Assembly (NCBI RefSeq): GCF_004919685.1
Contig: NZ_SMYZ01000104.1
Coordinates: 1 to 40,937 of the forward strand
Length of the DNA: 40,937 nt
Direction: 5' to 3'
Origin: Mesorhizobium norvegicum
GTDB lineage: Bacteria > Pseudomonadota > Alphaproteobacteria > Rhizobiales > Rhizobiaceae
In this document: positions 10,308 to 18,932 of the stretch, in pieces
How positions within the stretch are numbered: the stretch's first letter is position 1
How the letters are laid out: each line of letters opens with the position of its first letter
The notes under the pieces: generated by a model
Told to the model about the DNA's origin: nothing
The model's database searches: none
Seen by the model: only the letters and a program-made list of their open reading frames with translations
Position numbers and translations under genes: made by a program

Positions 10308-10415
10308 ATCCAGCCGAATCCCGGCGCTGGCCTTGCCGATTTTCGGATTTCGCCTCGTCAAAGCAGCCGCTTCCGTCTACGACGCGGCTTACGCAAGGGA
10401 GGAATCGGGATCGGC

Positions 10416-11339
10416 ATGACGCAGCCCGTGGCGCAGAATTCCACAGTCAGGAACGTGCTTTTGGCCGGCATTCTGCTGATGCTGGCCGGCGACTTCCTGT
10501 TTGCGCTGAACGACGCCATGGGCAAGTGGCTGGTCGCCAGCTTCTCCGTCGGCCAGGTGGTGCTGATCCGCTCCATCGGCGCCTTCTTCGTGCTTGGCCC
10601 GATGATCGCCCATCAGGGCACGGCCAAGCTGTTTCGCATGGAACGCCTGGAGCTGCAGCTGCTGCGCGTGGTCATGACCACGCTCGACACCGCGCTCTTC
10701 TACGCCGCCGTCGTCTATCTGCCGCTTGCCGATGTCATGAGTTTCTACATGGCCGGGCCGATCTACGTTGCGGCACTCTCGCACCTCTTGCTTGGCGAAA
10801 AGGTCGGCTGGCGCCGCTGGATGGCGATCCTGCTCGGCTTCTGCGGCGTGCTGATCATGCTCAAACCGTCCTCGGCGGCGTTCTCGCTGTCATCGGGCTT
10901 TGCGCTGGTGGGCAGCATCTCCTTCGCCTTCGCCATCATCCTCAATCGCCGGCTGCGCGGCACCAGCGACACCAATCTGGTGACGTGGCAGACCATCGGC
11001 ACGTTGCTGGTCGGCGGTGTGCTGACCATCGGCGCCTGGCAGACGCCGTCGGCGCTCGACTTCGGCGCCATGCTGTTGCTCGGCATCGTCTCCTGCGGCG
11101 CGCATCTGATGATCACCAGGGCGCTCAAGCTGGCGCCGGCCTCGACGTTGGCGCCGTTGCATTACACGCTGCTCCTATGGGCGGTGGTGTTCGGGCTGGT
11201 GTTCTTCGGCGACGTTCCAGGCACGCGCATCCTGATCGGCTCGGGCATCGTCGTTCTGGCCGGTATGTTCATCTTCCACCGCCAGAAAGTGGTCGAGACT
11301 ACGGTGCCGCCGGAGAACGTGCCGAAGGGCGTGAATTAG
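10416..11339 (+). CDS. DMT superfamily permease (EamA domains)
   Basis: This 307-residue integral membrane protein has about ten hydrophobic helices arranged as two EamA repeats (about residues 10-145 and 160-290), the drug/metabolite transporter fold. Short charged loops separate the helices, for example FRMERLELQ and LGEKVGWRRW. The ATG at 10416 follows an AAGGGAGGA site, somewhat far upstream. It lies 108 bp behind the deaminase on the same strand and may move that enzyme's substrate or product, but DMT cargo cannot be read from sequence. Its stop is 7 bp from the stop of the convergent phosphotransferase. Confidence 0.88.
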   Translation: MTQPVAQNSTVRNVLLAGILLMLAGDFLFALNDAMGKWLVASFSVGQVVLIRSIGAFFVLGPMIAHQGTAKLFRMERLELQLLRVVMTTLDTALFYAAVVYLPLADVMSFYMAGPIYVAALSHLLLGEKVGWRRWMAILLGFCGVLIMLKPSSAAFSLSSGFALVGSISFAFAIILNRRLRGTSDTNLVTWQTIGTLLVGGVLTIGAWQTPSALDFGAMLLLGIVSCGAHLMITRALKLAPASTLAPLHYTLLLWAVVFGLVFFGDVPGTRILIGSGIVVLAGMFIFHRQKVVETTVPPENVPKGVN

Positions 11340-11346
11340 TCCAGGC

Positions 11347-12249
11347 TCAGCCCTGACGGATAGCCGCCAGGTGCCGTGAAAACTCAGGCGTCTCCATCAG
11401 CGCCTTGCAGCGGGCAAACCGCCCGTCGGCATAGGCACGGAAATCGTCGACTGGATTGCTGTTGGCGAGCTGGATCAGCCCCCACAGCGTCCACAACAGG
11501 TCGCACATCGCCTTGTAGATGACGATGCGGCCGCGCTCCGCCGGCCTGGCCTCGCCGCCGAAATAGGCGCGCATCATCTCTTCATCCTGCGCCGTGTCGA
11601 ATTTGCCTTCCACGCTGAGGTCGCCAAGATCCCAGAGCGGGTCGTTCATGCCCGAATATTCCCAGTCGACGATCCACATCCGCTCGCCGGTGTCGAGGAA
11701 GTTCTCGCACAGCGGATCGCAGTGGCAGGCGACGAGCGGCAGCGGATGGGCGGCGAGCGCCGACCGCACTGTCTCGGCCTCGCGGACCACGTCATGATAG
11801 CCGGTGGGCAGGGCGACATCCTTGGTCGACAGCACTTTGAGATAATCGTCGATCATCGCAAACAGTTCGAAGCGGAAGGGAAACACCGCGCCTGAATTGT
11901 GCAGCTTGCGGAAGGCCTCGCCGGCTCGGGCCGGGCTGCCGGGCCGAACCTTGAATTTTTCCGGCGACATCGTCTCGGCGCCGGCGATGAAGCGCGTCAC
12001 CATGACCCCGGTGCCGGGATCGACATGCAGCACCTCGGGGCTGACCCCTGCCTTTGCCGCTTCGCGCGCAGCCACCGCCTCGTTGGCGCGGTTGATGTAC
12101 TCCTCGGTGCCCTTGCCGGGAATGCGCAGGCAGAACTCGCCAGCCTTGAAAACCAGATTGGTGAGGCCGCCGAGCCGTTCCATTGGCCCGGTGTAGCCGG
12201 CCAGCCTGGGAATGGCGTCCAGTACCGCACGCGCCTCGTCTGTCACCAT
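11347..12249 (-). CDS. LicA/choline-kinase-like phosphotransferase
   Basis: This 300-residue kinase-fold protein belongs to the APH/choline kinase superfamily. It has a Brenner-type catalytic loop, CHCDPLCENF (His176, Asp178, Asn183), followed by the metal-binding VDWEYSG (Asp195). The WEYSGMNDP run is typical of LicA-type choline/ethanolamine kinases. An N-terminal GGLTN glycine loop (27-31) is also visible. It would phosphorylate a hydroxyl group of a small substrate with ATP in the cytoplasm. A second kinase of the same family lies 3 kb away in the same cluster, with a dimethylglycine-dehydrogenase-like enzyme between them. Divergent from the methyltransferase. Substrate unknown. Confidence 0.85.
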   Translation of the reverse strand: MVTDEARAVLDAIPRLAGYTGPMERLGGLTNLVFKAGEFCLRIPGKGTEEYINRANEAVAAREAAKAGVSPEVLHVDPGTGVMVTRFIAGAETMSPEKFKVRPGSPARAGEAFRKLHNSGAVFPFRFELFAMIDDYLKVLSTKDVALPTGYHDVVREAETVRSALAAHPLPLVACHCDPLCENFLDTGERMWIVDWEYSGMNDPLWDLGDLSVEGKFDTAQDEEMMRAYFGGEARPAERGRIVIYKAMCDLLWTLWGLIQLANSNPVDDFRAYADGRFARCKALMETPEFSRHLAAIRQG

Positions 12250-12334
12250 GCCTGCGCCCCCACGCTGTTATTTGTCGCAGCGACGGTTCCACAATTTTCG
12301 TGCTTTGGCTATCATCCGATGCGAGACCCAAGGA

Positions 12335-12985
12335 ATGGTGGACAGGACAAAAGTGGCGGACAGCAAACATCAGGGCGCACTCGCCGAGGCCTATGCGGCG
12401 AAGCGGCCGGAGGAAGTCGCGGCACTCTACGACCGCTGGTCGCAGACCTATGACGCCGACATGTCGGCCGCCGGCTATCGCCATCCGACGATCTGCCTTG
12501 CGCTGCTGGCCCGCCATCTGCCGCGGGGGGCCGCGCCGCTGCTCGATGCCGGGGCCGGCACCGGGTTGATCGGCGAATGGTTGAACATCGCCGGTTATCC
12601 CCAGGTCGAGGCACTCGATATTTCTGAAGGCATGCTGGCCCAGGCGGCGCGCAAGGGCGTCTATTCGGCGCTGCATTGCCTGGCGCTGGGCGGTCATCTG
12701 CCCTTTGCCGATGACGCCTATGCCGGGATCATCTCGGCCGGCGTCTTCACCTCGGGCCATGTCGGCGTCGAGGGGCTGGACGAATTGATCCGCATCTGCC
12801 GGCCGGGCGGGGTGATCGTGCTGACGGTCAAGAACACGCTGTGGGATCAGGGCTTTGCCGCGCGGATCACTGAGCTCGAGGCGCAAGGCCTCGTCACCCG
12901 CGTCGACGAAACGCGCCCCTACGTCTCCATGCCGGGCGAGGCCGACACCGTGCCAAGCCGCGGTCTCGCCCTGCGCGTGAACTAG
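12335..12985 (+). CDS. Class I SAM-dependent methyltransferase
   Basis: This 216-residue Rossmann-fold methyltransferase has motif I LLDAGAGTGLIGEWL at about residues 69-83, an acidic residue after strand 2 (VEALDISEGML) and a DDAYAGIISAGVF motif IV region. It starts with a short helical segment (EEVAALYDRWSQTYDADM) typical of the Methyltransf_11/25 group. The ATG at 12335 immediately follows AAGGA, which is closer than usual; a GTG at 12353 is an alternative. Upstream in-frame sequence overlaps the divergent kinase promoter and does not look like protein. Its stop overlaps the convergent dehydrogenase stop in the four bases CTAG. Target unknown. Confidence 0.83.
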   Translation: MVDRTKVADSKHQGALAEAYAAKRPEEVAALYDRWSQTYDADMSAAGYRHPTICLALLARHLPRGAAPLLDAGAGTGLIGEWLNIAGYPQVEALDISEGMLAQAARKGVYSALHCLALGGHLPFADDAYAGIISAGVFTSGHVGVEGLDELIRICRPGGVIVLTVKNTLWDQGFAARITELEAQGLVTRVDETRPYVSMPGEADTVPSRGLALRVN

Positions 12986-15435
12986 GCCTTCACTTTCTCC
13001 GCTGCCGGATCGTATATCGGCTCGAGATGGATCTTGGCCGGCGTCCGCTCCATCGCGACCACCAGTTCGTAGTCGCCCGAGGTCAGAAAATCGTCGCTCA
13101 CCCCGTCGGCGTTGCGCACATAGCCGTAGCCGATATTCCTGCCCAGTGTGTAGCCATAGCCGCCGCTGGTGAGATAACCGACCGGCTCGCCATTGCGCAG
13201 GATGGTTTCGCGGCCGAGCAGCACGATCTCGGGATCGTCGACCGTGAAGCCGGCAAAGCGTTTCTTCAACGCCGTGTCGCTGGTCTTCTCGAGCGCGCGC
13301 CGTCCAATGAAATCGGTGTTCTTGCGCAGCTTGACCGCCCAGCCGAGCCCGGCTTCCTGCGGCGTGTCGTTGGGCGTGATGTCGGAGCCCCAGGCGCGAT
13401 AGCCCTTTTCCAGCCGCAGCGATTCCAGCGCCCGGTAGCCGACTGGGCGGATGTCATGCTTTTTGCCTGCCGCCATCAGCGCGTCGAAGACTTCGCCGGT
13501 GGCCGCGATCGGCACATGCAGTTCCCAGCCGAGCTCGCCGACATAGGTGACGCGCAGCGCCCGAATTGTGTGGCCGGCTATGGCAATCTCACGCACATGG
13601 CCAAATGGGAATGCCGCGTTCGACACGTCCGCGCCGGTCACCGCCGAAAGCACGTCGCGCGCCCGAGGACCCATCAGTGACAGCGTGCCGAAATCCTCCG
13701 TGACATCGACAAGTGTGACATTGAGCCCTTCGCCGATATGGTCGCTGATCCATGAGGAATCATGCGTGCGAAAACCGGTGCCGGTGACGATGTAGAATTT
13801 GTCCTCGGTCAGCCGCGCCACGGTGAGATCGGCCTCGATGCCGCCGCGTGTGTTGAGAAGCTGGGTGTAGGTCAGCCGGCCGACCGGCTTGCTGACATCG
13901 TTGGCGCAGACCCAGTCCAGTGCTTTCAGCGCGTCGGGCCCGCTCAACTCGTATTTGGCGAAGGACGATTGATCGAAGATGCCGACCTTTTCGCGCACGT
14001 GCCGGTGTTCGTCGCCGACCGCCGCGAACCAGTTCTGCCGCCCCATCGAATAGATGTCCTGCGGTTCGACGCCTTGCGGTGCGAACCAGTTCGGCCGCTC
14101 CCAGCCGAGCTTGGAACCGAACACAGCGCGCTGCCGTTTCAGCCGTTCGTAAAGCGGCGAGACGATGCGGGGTCGTCCGCTGGCATACTCCTCATGCGGG
14201 AAGCCGATCGTATAATGCTTGCCATAGGCCTCCAGCGTGCGATCGCAGACCCACTGCCGGTCGCGGTGCAGGTTGGAAAAACGCCTGATGTCGACCACCC
14301 ACAGGTCGAGCGGCGCTTCACCATCGACCACCCACTGCGCCAGCACCCAGCCGGCGCCGCCACCCGAGGCGATGCCGAAGGCGTTGAAGCCGGCGCCGAC
14401 AAACATGTTGGCGCATTCGGGCGCTGTGCCGAGAATGAAATTGCCGTCCGGCGTAAAACTCTCCGGCCCGTTGATCATCTGCTTGACGCCGACGGTTTCC
14501 AGCGCCGGCACGCGCGCGATCGCTTGGCTCATATGCTGTTCGAAATGGTCGTAATCGTCGTCGAACAGCCGGAACTCCCAATCGTCAGGCACGTCGCCCC
14601 CGGGGAGACCGGTGGTCCAGGCCTGCGGGTTCGGCTCATAGCCGCCCATCACCAGCCCGCCGACCTCTTCCTTGAAATAGGTGCGCCGGTCCGGGTCGCG
14701 GATGGTCGGCGCGTCGGTCGCCAGTCCGTCGATCTTCTCGGTGATGATATACTGGTGCTTCACCGGTTGTAGCGGCACGTTGATGCCGGCCATTGCTCCG
14801 ACCTGCCGCGCCCATTGCCCGGCGCAGTTGACCACCTTGTCGCAAGCGATGTCGCCCTTGCTGGTCTTGACCACCGTGATGCGGCCGTCCTTCATCTCGA
14901 AGCCGGTGACGCGGACATCCTCAAACAGTTTGGCGCCATGCATGCGCGCGCCCTTGGCCAATGACTGCGTGATGTCGGAAGGGCTCGCCTGGCCGTCGGT
15001 CGGCAACCAGGAGGCGCCGACGAGATCGCCGGTCTCCAGCAGCGGCCACATGGCCTTGACCTCGGCCGGCGACAGCAACTGCATGTCCATGCCGAAGCTT
15101 TTCGCCGTCGTCGCCAGTCTTTTGTACTCGGTCCAGCGGTCGGCATTGGTGGCGAGCCGCAGGCACCCGGTCATCTTCCAGCCGGTGGCGAGGCCGGTCT
15201 CGGCCTCCAGCCCCTTATAGAGGTCGACGGAGTATTTCAGCACGCGGGTGATCGAGGCCGACGAGCGCAGCTGGCCGACAAGGCCGGCGGCATGCCAGGT
15301 CGAGCCCGAGGTCAGCTTGCCCTGCTCAAGCAGCACCACATCGGCCTTGTGGTCGCGTGCCAGATGATAGGCTGTCGAACAGCCGATGATGCCGCCGCCG
15401 ATGACGACGATCGCGGCCTGGCTGGGCAATGTCAT
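12982..15435 (-). CDS. FAD-GcvT dehydrogenase, dimethylglycine/sarcosine dehydrogenase-like
   Basis: This 817-residue two-part enzyme has an N-terminal DAO-type FAD domain with GGGIIG (13-18) and a STWHAAGL segment in which His48 matches the covalent-flavin histidine of dimethylglycine and sarcosine dehydrogenases. A linker and a C-terminal aminomethyltransferase (GcvT) domain of roughly residues 420-805 follow. Relatives demethylate N-methylglycines and pass the one-carbon unit to tetrahydrofolate. The start at 15435 overlaps the stop of the upstream kinase as ATGA, so the two are translationally coupled. That coupling suggests the true substrate is connected to a kinase product or parent alcohol rather than simple glycine betaine breakdown. 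Confidence 0.9.
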   Translation of the reverse strand: MTLPSQAAIVVIGGGIIGCSTAYHLARDHKADVVLLEQGKLTSGSTWHAAGLVGQLRSSASITRVLKYSVDLYKGLEAETGLATGWKMTGCLRLATNADRWTEYKRLATTAKSFGMDMQLLSPAEVKAMWPLLETGDLVGASWLPTDGQASPSDITQSLAKGARMHGAKLFEDVRVTGFEMKDGRITVVKTSKGDIACDKVVNCAGQWARQVGAMAGINVPLQPVKHQYIITEKIDGLATDAPTIRDPDRRTYFKEEVGGLVMGGYEPNPQAWTTGLPGGDVPDDWEFRLFDDDYDHFEQHMSQAIARVPALETVGVKQMINGPESFTPDGNFILGTAPECANMFVGAGFNAFGIASGGGAGWVLAQWVVDGEAPLDLWVVDIRRFSNLHRDRQWVCDRTLEAYGKHYTIGFPHEEYASGRPRIVSPLYERLKRQRAVFGSKLGWERPNWFAPQGVEPQDIYSMGRQNWFAAVGDEHRHVREKVGIFDQSSFAKYELSGPDALKALDWVCANDVSKPVGRLTYTQLLNTRGGIEADLTVARLTEDKFYIVTGTGFRTHDSSWISDHIGEGLNVTLVDVTEDFGTLSLMGPRARDVLSAVTGADVSNAAFPFGHVREIAIAGHTIRALRVTYVGELGWELHVPIAATGEVFDALMAAGKKHDIRPVGYRALESLRLEKGYRAWGSDITPNDTPQEAGLGWAVKLRKNTDFIGRRALEKTSDTALKKRFAGFTVDDPEIVLLGRETILRNGEPVGYLTSGGYGYTLGRNIGYGYVRNADGVSDDFLTSGDYELVVAMERTPAKIHLEPIYDPAAEKVKA

Positions 15436-16319
15436 GATTTCTGTATCCCGTACTTCGTTCTGTAGTTTTCCAGCGCGCCTTCGAGCCGCGTCAGGTTTTC
15501 CTCGGTGTAGGCGACGTAGTCGATGCCGGGCGCGTCGAGATAGAGCTCCGACACCATGCTCCACATCGCCTCGCGCAGCAGCGAGGCGCATTGCATGGCC
15601 GCGTGCGAGCGGCGGATCGCCTCGTCAGGTTCCTTCATGAAATAGGCGGTCAGGAAGGCGAAGGATTCCTCGTCGCTCATGCCGGCGTTGGAGGCGACGC
15701 CGGCGAGGTCGAACATCGCCGTGTTGAAGCCGGCATATTCGAAGTCGATCAGCCACAGCCTGTTGCCGTCGTCGAGTATGTTGGCCGGCAAAAGATCATT
15801 GTGGCCAAAGACGATCGGCAGCAGTTTCTGTGCGCGCTCCAGTTCGTCGGCCAGCGTCAGCAGGCGTGGCAGATCGCTGCGCTTGCGGCTGCCGCCTTCT
15901 TCAAGCGTACGCGCATAGTCGCGAATGACATGGAACACCCAGAACATGAAGCCGGCGCCCGAGACGTGATTGGGCATCTCCCGGTGGAAGCCGCGCATCA
16001 GGGCCGCGACGCGGCCGAGATTGGCGCGCACGTCTTCTGCCAGATAGGTTTTCGCGCCGAGAAACTCCGTGACCAGGATGCCCGGTTCGGCATGGCGGAC
16101 GGCTGGCGCGAAACCGGCGGCATGCGCCGCCCGCGCCGTCATCACCTCGCGCTCGCGAAAGACATGGTGGAACGGATAGTCCTGGCCGAAGCGCACGACA
16201 TGCTTGCCGGCAGCGTCCTTGACCACATAATTGGCGTTGCTCAAGCCTCCGGGCAGCGGTGCGATCTCAATGCTGCCGATCCAGCAGGGCAGGGCGCGGA
16301 TGCGATCTTCGGCGGTCAT
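15432..16319 (-). CDS. Choline/ethanolamine-kinase-like phosphotransferase
   Basis: This 295-residue kinase has GGLSN (24-28), the catalytic loop GHNDLLPANIL (His173, Asp175, Asn180) and metal-binding IDFEYAGFNTAMFD (Asp192), the pattern of choline/ethanolamine kinases. The ATG at 16319 is preferred because a G-rich ribosome site lies about 8 nt upstream; an in-frame ATG at 16334 falls in the 15-bp repeat region. Its stop overlaps the dehydrogenase start (ATGA), so it is the first gene of a two-gene operon. It probably phosphorylates a small amino alcohol. A DeoR-type regulator, a family that senses phosphorylated metabolites, is divergently encoded about 500 bp upstream. Confidence 0.87.
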   Translation of the reverse strand: MTAEDRIRALPCWIGSIEIAPLPGGLSNANYVVKDAAGKHVVRFGQDYPFHHVFREREVMTARAAHAAGFAPAVRHAEPGILVTEFLGAKTYLAEDVRANLGRVAALMRGFHREMPNHVSGAGFMFWVFHVIRDYARTLEEGGSRKRSDLPRLLTLADELERAQKLLPIVFGHNDLLPANILDDGNRLWLIDFEYAGFNTAMFDLAGVASNAGMSDEESFAFLTAYFMKEPDEAIRRSHAAMQCASLLREAMWSMVSELYLDAPGIDYVAYTEENLTRLEGALENYRTKYGIQKS

Positions 16320-16332
16320 GGATTGGCCCCCC

Positions 16333-16392
16333 ATTTATTGGCCGCCCGTTTGTTGGCTGCCCGTTTATTGGCCGCTTGTCGATTGGTCTCTT
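16333..16392. repeat. 15-bp tandem repeat upstream of the kinase-dehydrogenase operon
   Basis: Three to four direct copies of a 15-bp unit (ATTTATTGGCCGCCC, GTTTGTTGGCTGCCC, GTTTATTGGCCGCTT, then a weaker GTCGATTGGTCTCTT) run head to tail. A partial unit, GATTGGCCCCCC, reaches back to 16321. The repeat abuts the start of the choline-kinase-like gene. It may be a mutable promoter/leader tract or an array of binding sites; no matching protein repeat is expected because it is upstream of the chosen start. Confidence 0.75.
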
Positions 16393-16820
16393 CTCGGACA
16401 CGGCATCGACAGGGCGGCACAGCAGAGAGAGCGTGCCGTTTCGACGAATGCTCGTTTTGGAAAAAAGCTCGTCGGCGCGGCATCAGGATCGGTATCCGGC
16501 GCCGCACCGACGAGTCCCATGTGCCGGGCTCTTCGAGGCCGGCATCCGCCCCCGCGGATTCGAAAAATTCCCTCGCCCTTGCGCCAGACAGTTTCCAGAC
16601 CTTTGGGCACGCAAGTTTGGATACGGCTCTGCCATCATTCTCCCGTGGCAGTCCGAGCCTGTCACCAGATCAGTGTCACGCCGCACAATGCCTGATGTCA
16701 ACGGGATTCTGTGGCTTTTTCTGCTTTTATGACCGAATTCTTTCGAGTTTTCTTGTAATACCCAGCGGATTTGGCTTAGAAGCGGTCATCTACGCGGCGA
16801 TGCGACCGGAAACGACCCCG
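16393..16820. other. Long non-coding divergent region before the DeoR regulator
   Basis: This 428-bp stretch separates the divergent kinase and DeoR genes. Open frames run through it on both strands but have no family features and look like high-GC noise. An AT-richer patch at about 16721-16770 (with TTTCGAGTTTTCTTGTAATAC) is the likeliest promoter zone for the regulator. I see no RNA gene or mobile element. Confidence 0.5.
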
Positions 16821-17597
16821 ATGACCCATTCGAAACGGCATGGCGAGATTCTGCGGCTGCTGCAGGAAGAGGGCACCGTCACCATCGCCAGTCTGGCCGA
16901 CCGGCTGGGCGTGTCGCTCGAGACCGTGCGCCGCGACGTCAAGCCGCTCACCGGTGACGGCTCCGTCCTCAAGATGCATGGCGCTATCAGCCTACCGTCG
17001 ATGATCGGAGAAGCACCGTTCGAGCGACGCATGCGTGAGAATGCCGACGCCAAGCGCGTCATTGCCCGCATGGTCGCCGCCACCATCCGCGACGGCGAAT
17101 CGATCATGCTTGACACCGGCACGACGACCTCGTTCCTTGCCCGTGAACTGCTCGGCCACCGGCGCCTGACGGTCGTCACCAACTCGTCGGACATCGCCCG
17201 CACGCTGGCCACCATCAACGGCAACAAGGTCTACATGGCCGGCGGCGAGCTGCGCAGCGATTCCGGCGCTGCCTTCGGCGCCTCGGCCATCGACTTCGTC
17301 AGCCGCTTCTCGGTCAGCCACGCCATCATTTCCACCGGCGCCATCGATGCGGTGATGGGCGTCATGGACTATGATCTGGAAGAGGCCGAGTTCGCCCGCA
17401 TGGTGCTGTCGCGCGGCCAGCGTTCACTCGTCATCACCGATCACTCGAAGTTCGGCCGCCTTGGTCTGGTCCAGGTCTGCGGCTTCGACAGCTTTTCCGA
17501 ACTCGCCAGCGACCGTTCGCCGCCGCGCGACATAGCCGCCGCCCTGGCACAGGCCGGCGCGCGGCTCAGCATCGCCGGCGAAGAAGCCGGGTTTTAG
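16821..17597 (+). CDS. DeoR-family transcriptional regulator
   Basis: This 258-residue repressor-type protein has an N-terminal winged helix (RHGEILRLLQEEGTVTIASL, then ADRLGVSLETVRRDVKPL) and a DeoRC sugar-phosphate-sensing domain with DTGTTTSFLAREL, VVTNSSDIA, GGELR and ITDHSKFGR. Such proteins bind DNA until a phosphorylated metabolite is sensed. The ATG at 16821 gives the normal family length and has GGAA about 9 nt upstream; an ATG at 16800 would add seven residues. It is divergent from the kinase-dehydrogenase operon and probably controls it. Its stop overlaps the convergent flavoprotein stop by 4 nt. Confidence 0.9.
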   Translation: MTHSKRHGEILRLLQEEGTVTIASLADRLGVSLETVRRDVKPLTGDGSVLKMHGAISLPSMIGEAPFERRMRENADAKRVIARMVAATIRDGESIMLDTGTTTSFLARELLGHRRLTVVTNSSDIARTLATINGNKVYMAGGELRSDSGAAFGASAIDFVSRFSVSHAIISTGAIDAVMGVMDYDLEEAEFARMVLSRGQRSLVITDHSKFGRLGLVQVCGFDSFSELASDRSPPRDIAAALAQAGARLSIAGEEAGF

Positions 17598-18493
17598 CCG
17601 AAGACCAGCGACTGGTGGGCGCACACGCCCGCGAAGGTGCCAGCCGATACCGCAAAGGCGATGTTGTGCATCGAACGTGCCGCGTCGCCGGCGGCGTAGA
17701 CGCCGGGCACGGTCGTCTGCTGCCTGTCGTCGACGGCGATTACCGGACCAAGGAGGCCTTCGGTGAAGCCGCAGCCAAGCTGTTCGGCAAACGGGCTGGC
17801 CATGGTGTTGCGCGGTGCCGTGAACATCGCCCTGACGCCGGCCTTCCTGCCGTCGTCGAGGTGGACGATCAATCCGCCGGAGCCGTCTTCCCGCAGCTCG
17901 GTCACGCTGGTGGGCTCAAACCGCACCTTTCGGCTCTCCAAGGCGCGCATCTGCTTGGAGTCGGGTTCGAACAGGCCGTTGCCGAACAGCGTGACATCGC
18001 CCCAATCGGCGATCAGCTGTGCCTGATGCAGGGACATCGGACCGGTTGCGAGCACGCCGAGCGGCCCACCGGAAACTTCGTAGCCGTGGCAATAGGGGCA
18101 GTGCAGCACGCTCCTTCCCCAGAGCTCGGCAAGCCCGGCCACCTCCGGCAGGATGTCGCGCACCCCGGTGGCCAGCACCAGCCGTGCGGCGGCGAATGTC
18201 TCGCCGCCATCGGTGGTGATTTCGAAATCGCTGCTGCCGGCGGCAACGGCCTTGTCCGCGCGCCCGTCGACAACCCTGGCTGTCGGATAGGCCAGCAGCT
18301 GCCGCCTTGCGTCACCCAGGATTGCGCTGGGCGAGCGCCCGTCCTGTCCGAGGAAGCCGTGCGAATGCTCGGCAAAGCGGTTGCGCGGCTGGCCGGCGTC
18401 GATCACCAGCACCTTGCGTCCTGCCCGCGCCACCTGGATGGCGGCGGACAGGCCGGCAAAGCTGCCGCCGACGACGGCAAGATCATACTGCAT
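17594..18493 (-). CDS. Thioredoxin-reductase-like FAD/NAD(P) oxidoreductase
   Basis: This 299-residue class II pyridine-nucleotide oxidoreductase has GGSFAGLSAA (9-18) for FAD, a second nucleotide fold after the redox motif, and the C-terminal AAGDAARSMHNIAFAVSAG FAD contact. The redox pair is Cys132-Pro-Tyr-Cys135 followed by HGYE, unlike the CATC of true thioredoxin reductase but usual in this proteobacterial subgroup. The start at 18493 has GGAG 9 nt upstream; an in-frame ATG at 18517 would increase the overlap with the upstream Rrf2 gene. The 11-nt overlap with that regulator shows an operon, so the enzyme is probably induced by thiol or electrophile stress. Confidence 0.9.
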   Translation of the reverse strand: MQYDLAVVGGSFAGLSAAIQVARAGRKVLVIDAGQPRNRFAEHSHGFLGQDGRSPSAILGDARRQLLAYPTARVVDGRADKAVAAGSSDFEITTDGGETFAAARLVLATGVRDILPEVAGLAELWGRSVLHCPYCHGYEVSGGPLGVLATGPMSLHQAQLIADWGDVTLFGNGLFEPDSKQMRALESRKVRFEPTSVTELREDGSGGLIVHLDDGRKAGVRAMFTAPRNTMASPFAEQLGCGFTEGLLGPVIAVDDRQQTTVPGVYAAGDAARSMHNIAFAVSAGTFAGVCAHQSLVFG

Positions 18494-18932
18494 GGCTGGA
18501 GACTCCAATGAGATCAAAACGGCGGCGGAAATCGGCGGTCAGGTCGGCCAGCGTGATGCGGTCGAGTTTTTCCGCCAGCAGCCTTTCGGCCGCGACGCGA
18601 AAATCGTCGAGCACGGCGATCACCGCCTGCTCGACGAGGCAGCCGGGGCTTTCCGGCTCGGTGCTGAACGGCAGCAGCGTCTCGCCAAGGGCGACGCTGA
18701 TCTCGGCCAGGGATATTTTTTCGGGCGCCCGCCCGAGCAGCCAGCCGCCGCCGTGCCCGCGCGACGAGGTGACGATGCCGGCATCGCGCAAGCCTGCGAT
18801 GGTGCGGCGGACCACCACCGGATTGGTGTGGATGAAGGTGGCAAGCTGCTCGGAGGTCAGCGCCCGTTCGGGCTTCTCGGCCATGTGGACGAGAATGTGC
18901 AGGGTCGAGGACAGTCTGCTGTTGCGTTTCAT
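18483..18932 (-). CDS. Rrf2-family transcriptional regulator
   Basis: This 149-residue winged-helix regulator opens with RLSSTLHILVHMAEKPERAL, has a recognition helix in TNPVVVRRTIAGLRDAG and the wing motif SSRGHGGGWLLGR, all typical of Rrf2 proteins. It has a single cysteine, Cys98 (ESPGCLVE), and lacks the three-cysteine Fe-S set of IscR/NsrR, so a one-thiol switch is more likely than an Fe-S sensor. It heads an operon with a thioredoxin-reductase-like flavoprotein. A 17-bp inverted repeat touches its start codon and is probably its own operator. Confidence 0.9.
   Translation of the reverse strand: MKRNSRLSSTLHILVHMAEKPERALTSEQLATFIHTNPVVVRRTIAGLRDAGIVTSSRGHGGGWLLGRAPEKISLAEISVALGETLLPFSTEPESPGCLVEQAVIAVLDDFRVAAERLLAEKLDRITLADLTADFRRRFDLIGVSSHAV

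Noticed and set aside
8991..10361. 456-codon open frame antisense to the deaminase
   Set aside because: It lies opposite a protein matching CodA residue by residue, is rich in Arg/His/Gln/Asp and shows no domain.
10199..11356. 385-codon frame overlapping the DMT permease on the same strand
   Set aside because: It is the alternative frame of a membrane protein gene; its residues are not hydrophobic and show no family.
15591..16799. In-frame 5' extension of the DeoR gene by about 400 codons
   Set aside because: It runs antisense through the kinase gene and through the tandem repeat; family sequence begins only near 16821.
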